Below are positions 1-8,500 of a stretch of DNA of 39,773 nt, piece by piece; within the stretch, counting starts at the first letter, position 1; every line of letters begins with the position of its first letter. The translations under genes and the position numbers were made by a program. Where the stretch lies: positions 1 to 39,773 of the forward strand of contig JBGUUX010000009.1 in assembly GCA_045133915.1 (NCBI GenBank), written 5' to 3'. This stretch comes from RGIG7300 sp045133915. GTDB taxonomy: Bacteria; Bacillota; Clostridia; Oscillospirales; CAG-272. The notes under the pieces are model-generated. The model was not told the DNA's origin, did no database searches, and saw only the letters and a program-made list of their open reading frames with translations.

Positions 1-269
1 AAAGCCTCAATAAATCCTAATGTAATAGCGAAAACCATAAAAGTGAATGTGGCTATTAGGAAAATAAGGTTTAAACCGTATAAAATTCCAAGTGGGTTTT
101 GCTTATTGATTGAATAATACAACCAATAGTTAATAAATCCTTTTCTGTTTTTCTTGATATAAGTTTTGCTTATTTTTGACAGGCGAAGGTAAGAATATAT
201 ACCGCTACGAAAAATTGCATATAACGAAAGATTATAAAGTGCTATTACGATCATAAAAAAATAAAACAA
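1..269 (-). CDS. Small membrane protein, C-terminus beyond window
   Basis: Open reading frame running off the left edge, 89 codons visible. I start it at TTG (269-267) because an AGGAGG ribosome site (284-279) sits 9 bases upstream; the first in-frame ATG (254) would leave a gap of about 24 bases. The protein begins with a hydrophobic stretch (LFYFFMIVIALYNLSLYAIF), then a basic linker with an IKKNRKGFINYW segment, then a second hydrophobic stretch near residues 68-89 (LYGLNLIFLIATFTFMVFAI). This suggests an integral membrane protein with at least two spans. I do not recognise the family. A consensus promoter lies directly upstream. The region is more AT-rich than the genes to the right. Confidence 0.6.
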   Translation of the reverse strand, partial: MFYFFMIVIALYNLSLYAIFRSGIYSYLRLSKISKTYIKKNRKGFINYWLYYSINKQNPLGILYGLNLIFLIATFTFMVFAITLGFIEA

Positions 270-301
270 TAGCGGTCACCTCCTAGCATTTCCTTGAGTA
301 T

Positions 302-330
302 ATTATATAACATTATCACCAATAAATCAA
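302..330 (-). promoter_or_regulatory. Promoter of the left-edge membrane protein gene
   Basis: On the minus strand TTGATT (330-325), 17 bases, TATAAT (307-302), ending 32 bases before the TTG start. The -35 box touches the first hairpin of the array at 328-510, so the array abuts this promoter. Confidence 0.65.
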
Positions 331-510
331 GGCGTAGCCTTGTATATCATCCGCAGCTTGTTGCGGTATATCATCAATGCGGAGCATTGTATATCATCAA
401 GCCGCAGATAAGATACACGCTGGTGCGTGATGAGATACAAGGGCGCAACGCGCCCTTGATGATATACACCGCACTTCGTGCGGCGATGATATGCCAAGCC
501 TGCGGCTTGG
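328..510. repeat. Hairpin-linker array 1 (nested palindrome)
   Basis: Seven short self-complementary hairpins separated by a constant 10-base linker. Left half linkers read GTATATCATC (342-351, 366-375, 389-398). Right half linkers are the reverse complement or near it: GATAAGATAC (407-416), GATGAGATAC (429-438), GATGATATAC (458-467), GATGATATGC (485-494). Hairpins: CAAGGC/GCCTTG (328-342), CCGCA/TGCGG (351-366), CAATGC/GCATTG (375-389), CACGC/GCGTG (416-429), a 9-bp stem CAAGGGCGC/GCGCCCTTG (438-458), CCGCAC/GTGCGG (469-483), CCAAGCC/GGCTTGG (494-510). Most loops are 3 bases. Stem sequences differ from each other but pair perfectly. Some short open frames cross it but look fortuitous. Confidence 0.8.
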
Positions 511-514
511 ATAA

Positions 515-555
515 AAAAAGAAGTAACTTTTGGTAGGCAAAAGTTACTTCTTTTT
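515..555 (-). terminator. Long hairpin next to tRNA-Ser fragment
   Basis: A 17-bp perfect stem (515-531 with 539-555) and a 7-base loop, with A-rich left and T-rich right sides, so it could terminate either strand. On the minus strand it directly follows the tRNA 3'-end copy at 554-575, the same arrangement as the terminator of the intact tRNA. Confidence 0.6.
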
Positions 556-675
556 GGCGGAGAAGGAGAGATTCGCTCGCTGCGCTACCGCTTGCGACAC
601 GCACTCGCCCGCCGCAACCCTCCCCCGGAGGCTTGCTAAAACGCAAGCGTTTTACGGGCTTTTCGAATCTTCCAA
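554..675 (-). repeat. tRNA-Ser 3'-end copy with GC-rich insert
   Basis: Bases 554-575 repeat exactly the 22 bases at 723-744, which are the 3' T-arm/acceptor/CCA end of the intact tRNA-Ser plus one flanking base. The copy then diverges into a GC-rich stretch (576-665) with small palindromes (for example AAAACGCAAGCGTTTT near 639-654) and ends in a stretch that is the near reverse complement of GGAGAGATTCG (665-674). No anticodon or D-arm is recognisable, so this is not a working tRNA. It may be a remnant left by an element that inserted at the tRNA end, or a MITE-like repeat carrying tRNA sequence. Confidence 0.55.
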
Positions 676-686
676 ATTATTTCGTC

Positions 687-724
687 AACGAAAAAAGGAC
701 ACCATTTTGGTGTCCTTTTTCGTT
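687..724 (-). terminator. Terminator of tRNA-Ser
   Basis: Hairpin abutting the encoded CCA of tRNA-Ser: about 17 pairs (687-704 with 708-724, one bulged A), loop of three T, core GGACACCA/TGGTGTCC, T-rich exit on the minus strand. Confidence 0.75.
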
Positions 725-815
725 GGCGGAGAAGGAGAGATTCGAACTCTCGAACGGCTTATGACCGTTACACGATTTCCAATCGTGCGCGCTCGACCAG
801 CTACGCGACTTCTCC
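724..815 (-). tRNA. tRNA-Ser (anticodon GGA)
   Basis: The minus strand folds into a 92-base class II tRNA. The acceptor pairs GGAGAAG (815-809) with CTTCTCC (734-728), followed by discriminator G and an encoded CCA (727-724). The anticodon stem is CACGATT-GGA-AATCGTG, giving anticodon GGA, which reads UCC and UCU serine codons. A long variable arm (ACGGTCATAAGCCGT) is as expected for serine. The T-arm contains the standard GTTCGAATC. It is followed immediately by an intrinsic terminator. Confidence 0.95.
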
Positions 816-943
816 ATACACTGTAAGGTCAGCTGACAGACCCGACAGATCTATTTAATTGAACCGCTTGACGCGATTACCAATCTATTATAACATGATT
901 TTTTTATTTGTCAAGAGTTTTTTGATAATAAATATAAAAAAAT

Positions 944-975
944 CAAAAAAGGATGGATTGCTCCATCCTTATTTT
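944..975 (-). terminator. Terminator of the 969-1616 gene
   Basis: Stem AAGGATGGA (949-957) with TCCATCCTT (962-970), short loop, T-run on the minus strand. It overlaps the stop codon at 971-969. Bases 816-943 to its left are AT-rich and show no feature I can support. Confidence 0.75.
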
Positions 976-1616
976 TCAATAGTCACCACAGAAGCGATAT
1001 TTTTCCTCTTGATTGCCGTAATGATCGAGGGTAATATCTTCATAAAGGTCTTGTTGTTATAAGCAAGAGAACCGTGGGTCATACGTCTTGCGCAGGAGAA
1101 AAGTATTTCTTCTCTTTCTTCGTCGTTGAGGGGACCTAAGAGGCTCTGTGCCAGCTTGCAGTCACGGTCGGTCAGCTTAAGTGTGCCGTACTCCTTTTTG
1201 AGATAATCACAGAAAAGGGCATTGGCGTAGATAGCCGTATAGATGTTGAATACGGCGCTTTCCTCGTCCTTGTCCTTGTTACGGCAGTGGTTTGCTATAA
1301 GCCACTGGATATCTTCTTCGTTATACTCCTTGCAAAAGGTGTTCTCGTAGAAAAGATTAAGGAGATAGCTCTTAAGTCCCATGTATCCGTGGAGCATAGA
1401 ATGTTCGCTGAGAGGGTAGAACATCTCAATAAGAGCACTGTCTTCCTTTTCGATACGCTTTATCGCCGCCATAATATCGCGGTCAAGAGCATCGTTATAT
1501 ACCTTGTTTACGGTAGAAAGTCTTATTCTTTTGTTTTTTGCGAGGAGTCCCATCATATCCATAAGATGCATCTTCATGGATTTGACTCTGCTTTGGGAGT
1601 TTCTTTCGATTGCCAT
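969..1616 (-). CDS. Uncharacterised alpha-helical protein, 215 aa
   Basis: A 215-residue charged, probably all-helical cytoplasmic protein without signal peptide or membrane span. I do not recognise a family. It has a basic N-terminus (MAIERNSQSRVKSMKMHLMD) followed by helices rich in Lys, Glu and Asp, and scattered Cys and His without a metal-site pattern. The start at 1616 lacks a good ribosome site (only a weak, close AGG), so the start is uncertain; downstream Met residues are no better placed. It is a single-gene unit with its own terminator, divergent from the thrS transcript. The amino-terminal region may bind nucleic acid, but nothing proves it. Confidence 0.6.
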   Translation of the reverse strand: MAIERNSQSRVKSMKMHLMDMMGLLAKNKRIRLSTVNKVYNDALDRDIMAAIKRIEKEDSALIEMFYPLSEHSMLHGYMGLKSYLLNLFYENTFCKEYNEEDIQWLIANHCRNKDKDEESAVFNIYTAIYANALFCDYLKKEYGTLKLTDRDCKLAQSLLGPLNDEEREEILFSCARRMTHGSLAYNNKTFMKILPSIITAIKRKNIASVVTIEK

Positions 1617-1640
1617 ACCTGTTGAAATTGCTTATTGTCC

Positions 1641-1669
1641 TTGACAACTGTCTAATTAAGTGTTATAAT
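1641..1669 (+). promoter_or_regulatory. Promoter of the thrS T-box transcript
   Basis: Perfect consensus: TTGACA (1641-1646), 17 bases, TATAAT (1664-1669). Predicted start near 1676, leaving a leader of about 280 bases before thrS. Confidence 0.85.
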
Positions 1670-1675
1670 CCTAGT

Positions 1676-1944
1676 AAGTTAATTATATCACGACGATTTT
1701 TTTGTGTCAATAATTTTTTGTTATTTTTTTGGTTAATTAACATAGGGACACGTCTGTTTCCCACACTCCTGCAAGAGATCGGTGCCATAGGCTGGAAGTA
1801 CCGTCAGAGAGAGGAAACAGGTACCACCCGAGGTTTAATCGCATATTTCTAAAGAGTAAAAAGCTCGGGTGGAACCGTGCGGATAATTTTGTAATTTTAT
1901 CCTCACCCCGAAGGCAAGACGCCTTTGGGGTGAGTTGTTTTTTT
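1676..1944 (+). promoter_or_regulatory. T-box riboswitch controlling thrS
   Basis: Leader RNA that senses uncharged tRNA and allows transcription of the downstream synthetase when it is scarce. The Stem I region shows an AGAGA motif (about 1774-1778) and a GGTGCC...GGCTGG apical arm (1781-1795). The conserved T-box sequence is CGGGTGGAACCGTG (1866-1879), close to the family consensus AGGGTGGNACCGCG. CTGTTTCC (1754-1761) can pair with GGAAACAG (1813-1820). A Thr codon ACC at 1823-1825, followed by ACC, is a plausible specifier but I cannot fix it by eye. The gene identity makes tRNA-Thr the expected ligand. Confidence 0.85.
1902..1944 (+). terminator. T-box terminator
   Basis: Perfect 14-bp stem CTCACCCCGAAGGC (1902-1915) with GCCTTTGGGGTGAG (1921-1934), 5-base loop and a T-run at 1936-1944. 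This is the alternative fold to the T-box antiterminator and shows that an in-frame ATG at 1930 is not the start of thrS. Confidence 0.9.
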
Positions 1945-1956
1945 GGAGGAAAAATA

Positions 1957-3846
1957 ATGACAGCTTACGATTTTTTAAGAGAAAAGGAGCTTATCACAAG
2001 AGAAGTGATAGCTGCCGAGGTTAACGGAAACGTAGTTGACCTCACAACAGAGATCGCAGAAGGCGACTCTGTAAATCCCGTTACCTTTGAGACCATCGAA
2101 GGTAAGAAGGTGTTCTGGCATACAGCGTCTCACGTGCTTGCACAGGCAGTAAAGAGACTTTATCCCGAGGCAAAGCTTGCCATCGGTCCCGCAGTAGATA
2201 ACGGCTTCTACTATGACATCGACTCCGAGGTTCAGTTCACTCCCGCAGATCTTACCAAGATCGAGGGCGAGATGAAGAAGATAGTTAAGGAAAACCAGAA
2301 GCTTGAAAAGTTCACTCTTCCCCGTGACGAGGCTATCAAGTTTATGGAGGAGAAGGACGAGCCCTACAAGGTAGAGCTTATAAACGATCTTCCCGAGGAT
2401 GCTATAATCTCCTTCTACAAGCAGGGTGATTTCGTTGACCTTTGTGCAGGTCCTCACCTTTTCAGCACAGGTGCGATCAAGGCATACAAGCTCACCTCTG
2501 CTACAGGTGCATACTGGAGAGGTGACTCTAACCGTAAGATGCTTACCCGTATCTACGGTACCGCTTTCCCCAAGAAGGAAGAGCTTAACGCATACCTTGA
2601 GCAGGTAGAGGAAGCAAAGAAGCGTGATCACAACAAGCTGGGTCGTGAGCTTGAACTCTTCACCACAAGTGAGGTTATCGGTCAGGGTCTGCCTATCCTT
2701 CTTCCCAAGGGTGCGCGTATCATCCAGCTCCTTCAGAGATTTGTTGAAGATGAAGAGCAGAAGAGAGGCTGGCAGCTTACCAAGACTCCCCTTATGGCTA
2801 AGTCCGACCTCTACAAGATCTCCGGTCACTGGGATCACTACCGTGACGGTATGTTCGTTATGGGGGACGCTGAGGATGAGTCTAAGGAATGCTTTGCACT
2901 CCGTCCTATGACCTGTCCCTTCCAGTATCAGGCTTACCTTAACAGAGCAAGATCCTACCGTGATCTTCCTATCAGACTTAATGAGACCTCCACACTCTTC
3001 CGTAACGAGGATTCCGGTGAGATGCACGGTCTTATCAGAGTACGCCAGTTTACTATCTCCGAGGGTCACCTTATGTGTACTCCCGAGCAGCTTGAGGACG
3101 AGTTCAGAGGTTGTCTTGAGCTTTGCGTATTTATGCTTAAGACTCTCGGTCTCTACGAGGACGTAACTTATAGATTCTCCCAGTGGGATCCCGCAAATAC
3201 CGAAAAGTATATCGGTACTCCCGAGCAGTGGGATGAGGCACAGGGTATAATGAAGAACATCCTTGACGATCTCGGCATCGACTATAAGATCGGTATCGGT
3301 GAGGCGGCGTTCTACGGTCCTAAGCTTGATATCCAGATCAAGAACGTTCACGGTAAGGAAGATACCCTTATCACCATTCAGATCGACCAGATGCTTGCTG
3401 AAAAGTTCGGTATGGAATATACCGACCGTGACGGCACAAAGAAGCATCCCTATATCATCCACCGTACCTCTATCGGTTGTTACGAGAGAACTCTTGCACT
3501 CCTTATCGAGAAGTATGCAGGTGCGTTCCCCATGTGGCTTGCGCCTGAGCAGATCCGTATATTCCCCATTGCGGACAGACATAACGATTATTCTTACGAC
3601 CTTCGCGACAAGCTCCGTGCACTGGGTATGCGTGTTGAGGTCGACGACCGTAACGAAAAGGTTGGCTACAAGGTACGTGAAGCAAGACTCCAGCGTATTC
3701 CTTATATGCTTACCATCGGTGACTCTGAGGTAGAGAACAACACCGTTTCTGTTCGTGCAAGAGGTGAAAACGGCGATCTTGGCACTATGGACGTTGATGC
3801 AATGATCGCTAAATTTGTTGAAGAGATCGAAACAAAGAAAATATAA
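1957..3846 (+). CDS. thrS: Threonyl-tRNA synthetase
   Basis: Charges tRNA-Thr with threonine in the cytoplasm; class II synthetase of 629 residues, usual length. Domains in order: N-terminal TGS domain (about 1-60), second additional (editing) domain with HTASH (His55, His59) and CAGPH motifs, catalytic domain (about 240-530) with GREL, RPMTCPF, RVRQFTISEGH and HRTSIGCYERTLALL, and an anticodon-binding domain that includes RIFPI and VDDRNEKVGYKVREA. The motif 2 region reads FTISEGH where many bacterial enzymes have FTQDDAH. I chose ATG 1957 because GGAGGA (1945-1950) precedes it and the frame upstream is occupied by the T-box terminator. Expression should be induced by threonine starvation. 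The next gene starts 12 bases after the stop and is probably co-transcribed. Confidence 0.97.
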   Translation: MTAYDFLREKELITREVIAAEVNGNVVDLTTEIAEGDSVNPVTFETIEGKKVFWHTASHVLAQAVKRLYPEAKLAIGPAVDNGFYYDIDSEVQFTPADLTKIEGEMKKIVKENQKLEKFTLPRDEAIKFMEEKDEPYKVELINDLPEDAIISFYKQGDFVDLCAGPHLFSTGAIKAYKLTSATGAYWRGDSNRKMLTRIYGTAFPKKEELNAYLEQVEEAKKRDHNKLGRELELFTTSEVIGQGLPILLPKGARIIQLLQRFVEDEEQKRGWQLTKTPLMAKSDLYKISGHWDHYRDGMFVMGDAEDESKECFALRPMTCPFQYQAYLNRARSYRDLPIRLNETSTLFRNEDSGEMHGLIRVRQFTISEGHLMCTPEQLEDEFRGCLELCVFMLKTLGLYEDVTYRFSQWDPANTEKYIGTPEQWDEAQGIMKNILDDLGIDYKIGIGEAAFYGPKLDIQIKNVHGKEDTLITIQIDQMLAEKFGMEYTDRDGTKKHPYIIHRTSIGCYERTLALLIEKYAGAFPMWLAPEQIRIFPIADRHNDYSYDLRDKLRALGMRVEVDDRNEKVGYKVREARLQRIPYMLTIGDSEVENNTVSVRARGENGDLGTMDVDAMIAKFVEEIETKKI

Positions 3847-3858
3847 AGGAGCAAAACG

Positions 3859-5343
3859 ATGATCAGATACAGCAAAGAGACTTTAAGAGAAAAGATCTAT
3901 GCCTGCTGGGTTGGTAAAAACATCGGCGGCACCATGGGCGGTCCCTACGAGTATAAGAGACAGCCTCCCAACATTACAGGCTTCACCACTCCCGAGGGTG
4001 AGGCTCTGCCCAACGATGACCTTGACCTCCAGATCGTTTGGCTCAAGGCTCTTGAGGAGCGTGGCCCCCGTGCTATTACAGGACAGCTCCTCGGCGAATA
4101 CTGGCTTAACTTTATCCCTCCTTCCTGGAACGAGTACGGTATAGGTAAGTCTAACCTTGCAATGGGACTTCTCCCCCCTCTTTCCGGTGAATATAAGAAC
4201 TACTGGAAGGACTCTAACGGAGCTTGGATCCGTTCCGAGATCTGGGCTTGCTGTGCTCCCGGTTGCCCCGATATCGCAGTTAAGTATGCGGTAGAGGACG
4301 CTATGGTTGACCACGGTATGGCAGAGGGTACATATGCAGAGATGTTTACTGCGGCTATTCAGTCTGCGGCATTTGTATGCGACGATATCCGTGAGCTTAT
4401 AAAGATAGGTCTTTCTAAGATCCCTGCAGATTGCCGTGTTGCTAAGTGTATCAATACTGCAATTGAGATGTACGATAAGTGTGCAGATTGGCGTGCCGCA
4501 CGTAATGCAGTTCTTCGTTGCGACGGCATCGAAGACGTAGACAGCGAGTTTGACGATCAGTCAAGCACAGAGGAGGACGGCTGGTTCCAGTCCCCCTGTA
4601 ACATCGGTTTCGTTGTTGTAGGTCTGCTCTACGGCGAGGGCGACTTCAAGAAGTCTATGCTTTACGCTATCAACTGTGGCGACGATACCGACTGTACCGC
4701 AGCTACCGTAGGTGCGCTGCTTGGTATCGCAGGCGGTATGGCTGCTATCCCCGAGGATTGGAAGGATCACATCGGTGACCGCATTATTACCGTTGCAGTT
4801 AACCGTGGCGATATATGGGGTTGTGTAGGTACCTGTACCGAGCTTACCGACCGTATCATGAAGATCGCTCCCGAGATGCTCCGTGCCAACAGAGCAAATC
4901 TGGAGATCGTAGAGGGCGAGTCTGACCTCAGCGAGGTTAATATCCCCGCACTTTCCGACAGCAGAGTAGCAAAGAAGCTCTATGACCGTTCTCCTTGGTC
5001 ATATGACGTTGATTTTATCCATGCTCAGGTAAGAGTATGCTTCGAGGGTGAACCTACCATCAAGCCTAACGGTACTCTCAAGGGCAAACTTATCGTTAAG
5101 AGCACTATGCCTGACCCCAGAAACATCCAGTTCAACTGGATACTTCCCGACGGCTGGAGCGTAGATACCGATAAGAGCGTATACCTTCGTCACTGGTACA
5201 ATCTCCTTAAGGACAAGCCTACAGAGGTTGAGTTTACCGTAACTGCAGGTGATCAGGTAGATGCAATGAACCGTCTTGTGGTTGAGTGTACCTCACCCGG
5301 AAGACCTACCGTTGGTTACGTACCTGTAACAATCCTTGGCTAA
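3859..5343 (+). CDS. ADP-ribosylglycohydrolase family protein
   Basis: A 494-residue member of the ADP-ribosylglycohydrolase (DraG/ARH, PF03747) family, which cleaves ADP-ribose from proteins or other N- or O-glycosidic substrates with two metal ions. Metal-site motifs are visible: NDDLDL (52-57) near the N-terminus and CGDDTDCTAATVGALLG with Asp275, Asp276 and Asp278. The catalytic part spans roughly 1-345. Residues about 365-494 form an added beta-rich domain (FEGEPTIKPNGTLKGKLIVK), not part of the minimal enzyme. There is no signal peptide. It has an AAGGAG ribosome site and follows thrS by 12 bases, so it may share the T-box control, and it ends at a strong terminator. Substrate unknown; similar proteins occur in glycan-degradation loci of gut bacteria. 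Confidence 0.88.
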   Translation: MIRYSKETLREKIYACWVGKNIGGTMGGPYEYKRQPPNITGFTTPEGEALPNDDLDLQIVWLKALEERGPRAITGQLLGEYWLNFIPPSWNEYGIGKSNLAMGLLPPLSGEYKNYWKDSNGAWIRSEIWACCAPGCPDIAVKYAVEDAMVDHGMAEGTYAEMFTAAIQSAAFVCDDIRELIKIGLSKIPADCRVAKCINTAIEMYDKCADWRAARNAVLRCDGIEDVDSEFDDQSSTEEDGWFQSPCNIGFVVVGLLYGEGDFKKSMLYAINCGDDTDCTAATVGALLGIAGGMAAIPEDWKDHIGDRIITVAVNRGDIWGCVGTCTELTDRIMKIAPEMLRANRANLEIVEGESDLSEVNIPALSDSRVAKKLYDRSPWSYDVDFIHAQVRVCFEGEPTIKPNGTLKGKLIVKSTMPDPRNIQFNWILPDGWSVDTDKSVYLRHWYNLLKDKPTEVEFTVTAGDQVDAMNRLVVECTSPGRPTVGYVPVTILG

Positions 5344-5351
5344 AATATGGT

Positions 5352-5380
5352 AAAAAAGCGGGTTGATGCCCGCTTTTTTT
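5352..5380 (+). terminator. Terminator of the thrS unit
   Basis: AAAAAAGCGGG (5352-5362), short loop, CCCGCTTTTTTT (ending 5380). Strong stem with T-run right after the glycohydrolase stop. Confidence 0.88.
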
Positions 5381-5381
5381 G

Positions 5382-5410
5382 TTGACTTTTAATTTAGCAA
5401 GTGATATAAT
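5382..5410 (+). promoter_or_regulatory. Promoter of the secreted repeat protein
   Basis: TTGACT (5382-5387), 17 bases, TATAAT (5405-5410). Start near 5417, giving a leader of about 86 bases. Confidence 0.8.
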
Positions 5411-5502
5411 AAATTTGTATAGTCATATGCAATTTTGTACAAATGTGTATGATTATTGGCATTTTTATTCCAAAATTAATAAAATTTTATAAGGAGAGAA
5501 AA

Positions 5503-8500
5503 ATGACACATTTCAATTTCAAAAGAGCAATGGCAGCTCTTATGGTCGTAATGATGCTCGTAGGTATACTGCCTATGAACGTCTTTGCGGGACGTGTTGT
5601 TGTAGGTGACGCTGACATCAACAAGCCTGTTGTTGATGACACCGATATCGACGTAAGCGTTGAAACAACTACAGATCTCGCAAATTTTGTTGAAGATATG
5701 GAAGGCGTATATGCCAAATATCTCGGCAACAATTGGTTGAGTGCCAAAGAGATCGACACTCGCGTTTCCGGTATGGATGATGTTACACTGCAGGCTGCAA
5801 AGCTTGATATTATCCGTATCGAGGACAAAGCTAATGATTTAAGTGAGGACGAGCTTTCTCTTGTGCTTGAGTCATATAGTGCTTTTGTAGATTTTGCAAG
5901 TTCGGTAATGAATCTTACACAGGACCGTCAACTTGCCAGAGCTACAAATATTTCTATGTTTGACGGTTTGCTTTCTATCACAGATAACAACGGTTCCGGT
6001 TCTCTTTCGGGTACTAACGTTACTATCACTGCAAAGGGTAGTTTGATCTCAAAGAAAACAAACAATATAACTATTACCAACAAGGCAACAGTAACAAAGA
6101 AACTGAGCTTTGATTACTCTGTTACCAGCGCAAGCTCTCATACCTTTAGCAGCAATAGCGGTTCTGTTGAAGTGGTACTTAATCCCGGAGATACTTATAC
6201 CGCTACTATAGTGTCAAAGTATGGTTGGAGCGATCTAACCGTTACGCTCAAACTTACTAACATCGCATTTGTTGACGTGGCAACATCGGCTAATGTTACC
6301 GTTAATTATGATGCAGCACTCGGAAGTGTAACCTTTAACGGAGCGTCTGTTGCGGCAGGAGAGTTGCTTGCCGAAGTGTCTACCGATGCAGACTCGGATT
6401 TTGTGGCAACTGTAGCTACAGGAGCAAAGTTTATCGCCTGGATAGACGGTGACGGCAAGATCCTTACAACCGGTGCTACTCTTTCTGTAACTCCTTCCGG
6501 TGACATGACAGTTGAGGCTCTGTTCTCTAACAGTAGTTCTGCTCCTATATGGAAAGTAGGAGAATTTATTTACAAAGATTTTGCGGTTGCGGCTTCAAAG
6601 GGCGGAACTATGATCCTTATGAATGATGCAACACTCCCTGCAGGCGATTATACAGTTCCCGCAGGCACCACACTGCTTGTTCCGTACAATGCGGATAATA
6701 CACTTCGTACAACCTCACCTGCTACTGTAGCGCCAAGCTCTTTTGGCGTTGTTCCCAGCATATCCAGATACCGTACACTTTATATGGCGGATGGCGCTAA
6801 TATTACTGTTAACGGCGCTATCAGTGTGTCCGGTTCACAGCAGGCGGGCGGCGGTATTGCCGGTGCGCCTACAGGTGCTCTCGGATTTATTGAGATGAAA
6901 GGTAATAACAACATCACCGTTAACAGAGGTGCATCCCTTTATTGTTGGGGTTATATCATCGGTCAGGGTGGCGTTTTAGCTAAAAACGGCGCTACCGTAT
7001 ATGAAGATTTCGTTGTAGCTGACTGGCGCGGAGGTAGCTCTACAGCCTCTATGGCAAATGATGATCACGGGGTATTTCCTTTCAGTCAGTATTACGTTCA
7101 AAATATAGAGGTACCTTTAACTTATGAGGCAGGTGCTATAGAGTACGGCTTTATGTCTGTTAATATAAGCGTTATCGGAATTCAGCCTGCTTCGGTTCCT
7201 TTTATCGGTAACGGCTCCTCTATGTTCAACGTTAACTCCGGTACCGTGACCAAATATTATGACGGTACAAAGGACCGTCTTGTAGTTCAGACCGAGGGTG
7301 ATATCTCCATGGATCCTCTTACAGTTTCCATGAAACTCGGTATATTTGGATCATCCACTATCGATTCTAAAAAATACGAGCTTCCTATAACTTCTAACCT
7401 TACCGCTTATGCAAAGAGTGGTAATATAAGCATCAATCAGGATATTGCTATGCTTCCCGGTTCTCAGATCGTTGTCGGTGAAGAAGCTGTCTGTGTTCTT
7501 GGTAAGGGTATAAACGTTTACGCTTATGATGCTGACCAGTGGGGTGGATATTGTACCTCCAGTTCTATAAAATTCAAGAACAATCCCAACGCGCCCGGAA
7601 GAAAGTATGTTCGTACCGAGGCTGATCTTGTGGACGCTATGGTTCAGGTTGACGGTTATATTGATGCCTCTGCGGGATATTTATATACCACAGCAGGCGG
7701 AGCAAACGTAACCAGTTCTATGTCGGGCAGAATATTGGTAGGTAACCCCGGCACACAGACTGCCACCGAGCAGGCTAAGCATAAGGAAGATTCTGCAGAG
7801 TATGTAAGCATAGCTATCGTTCCTGCACTTCTTACCAATGCCAACGGTTCTGTTACAAACACTAATGCTGTTAAGAACTTATATACTTACACAAACGGTA
7901 TGTGGAATCCTTGTGCGCATAACATGGTAGCTGAGGGTTACGTAGCGCCTACCTGTACCACAACCGGTTTTACAAACAGAGAATACTGTACTATATGTAA
8001 TATCGAATATGTAGAGCGTAGCGTGTTAGACGTTATTGCTCATACAGAGGTTGTTGACAAGGCAGTAGCTCCTACATGTACCGAGGCAGGTCTTACCGAA
8101 GGTAAGCACTGTAGCGTATGCGGTACAGTTACCGTTGCTCAGGACACTGTTCCTGCATTAGAGCATGATTATGCGGTGGTTACCACTGCTCCTACATGTA
8201 CTGTAGCCGGTAAGAGTGTATATACCTGTAATGCCTGCGGATACAGTTATACAGAAAACATAGATGCTCCCGGTCATACCGAGGTAGTTGATAAGGCTGT
8301 TGAGCCTACATGTACCGAGGCGGGTTATTCCGAGGGTAAGCACTGTGACGTTTGCGGCGAAGTAATTGTAGCGCAGGAAGTTAAGGATGCTCTCGGTCAT
8401 TCCGAGGTTATTGATGATGCTGTTGTACCTACATGTACCGAAACAGGCCTTACAGAGGGTGTTCACTGTGACGTCTGCGGCGAAGTACTCGTAGCACAGG

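Noticed and set aside
328..510. CRISPR array interpretation of array 1
   Set aside because: Linkers are only 10 bases and reverse orientation midway, and the spacers are perfect palindromes, unlike CRISPR spacers. No cas gene is in the window.
294..826. Short open frames across array 1, the tRNA copy and the tRNA
   Set aside because: They run through palindromes and a tRNA gene, without ribosome sites; translation is implausible.
1975..3582. 535-residue open frame antisense to thrS
   Set aside because: It lies wholly inside thrS, has no ribosome site or recognisable domain, and its composition is that of codon-biased antisense frames. ThrRS is unambiguous on the other strand.
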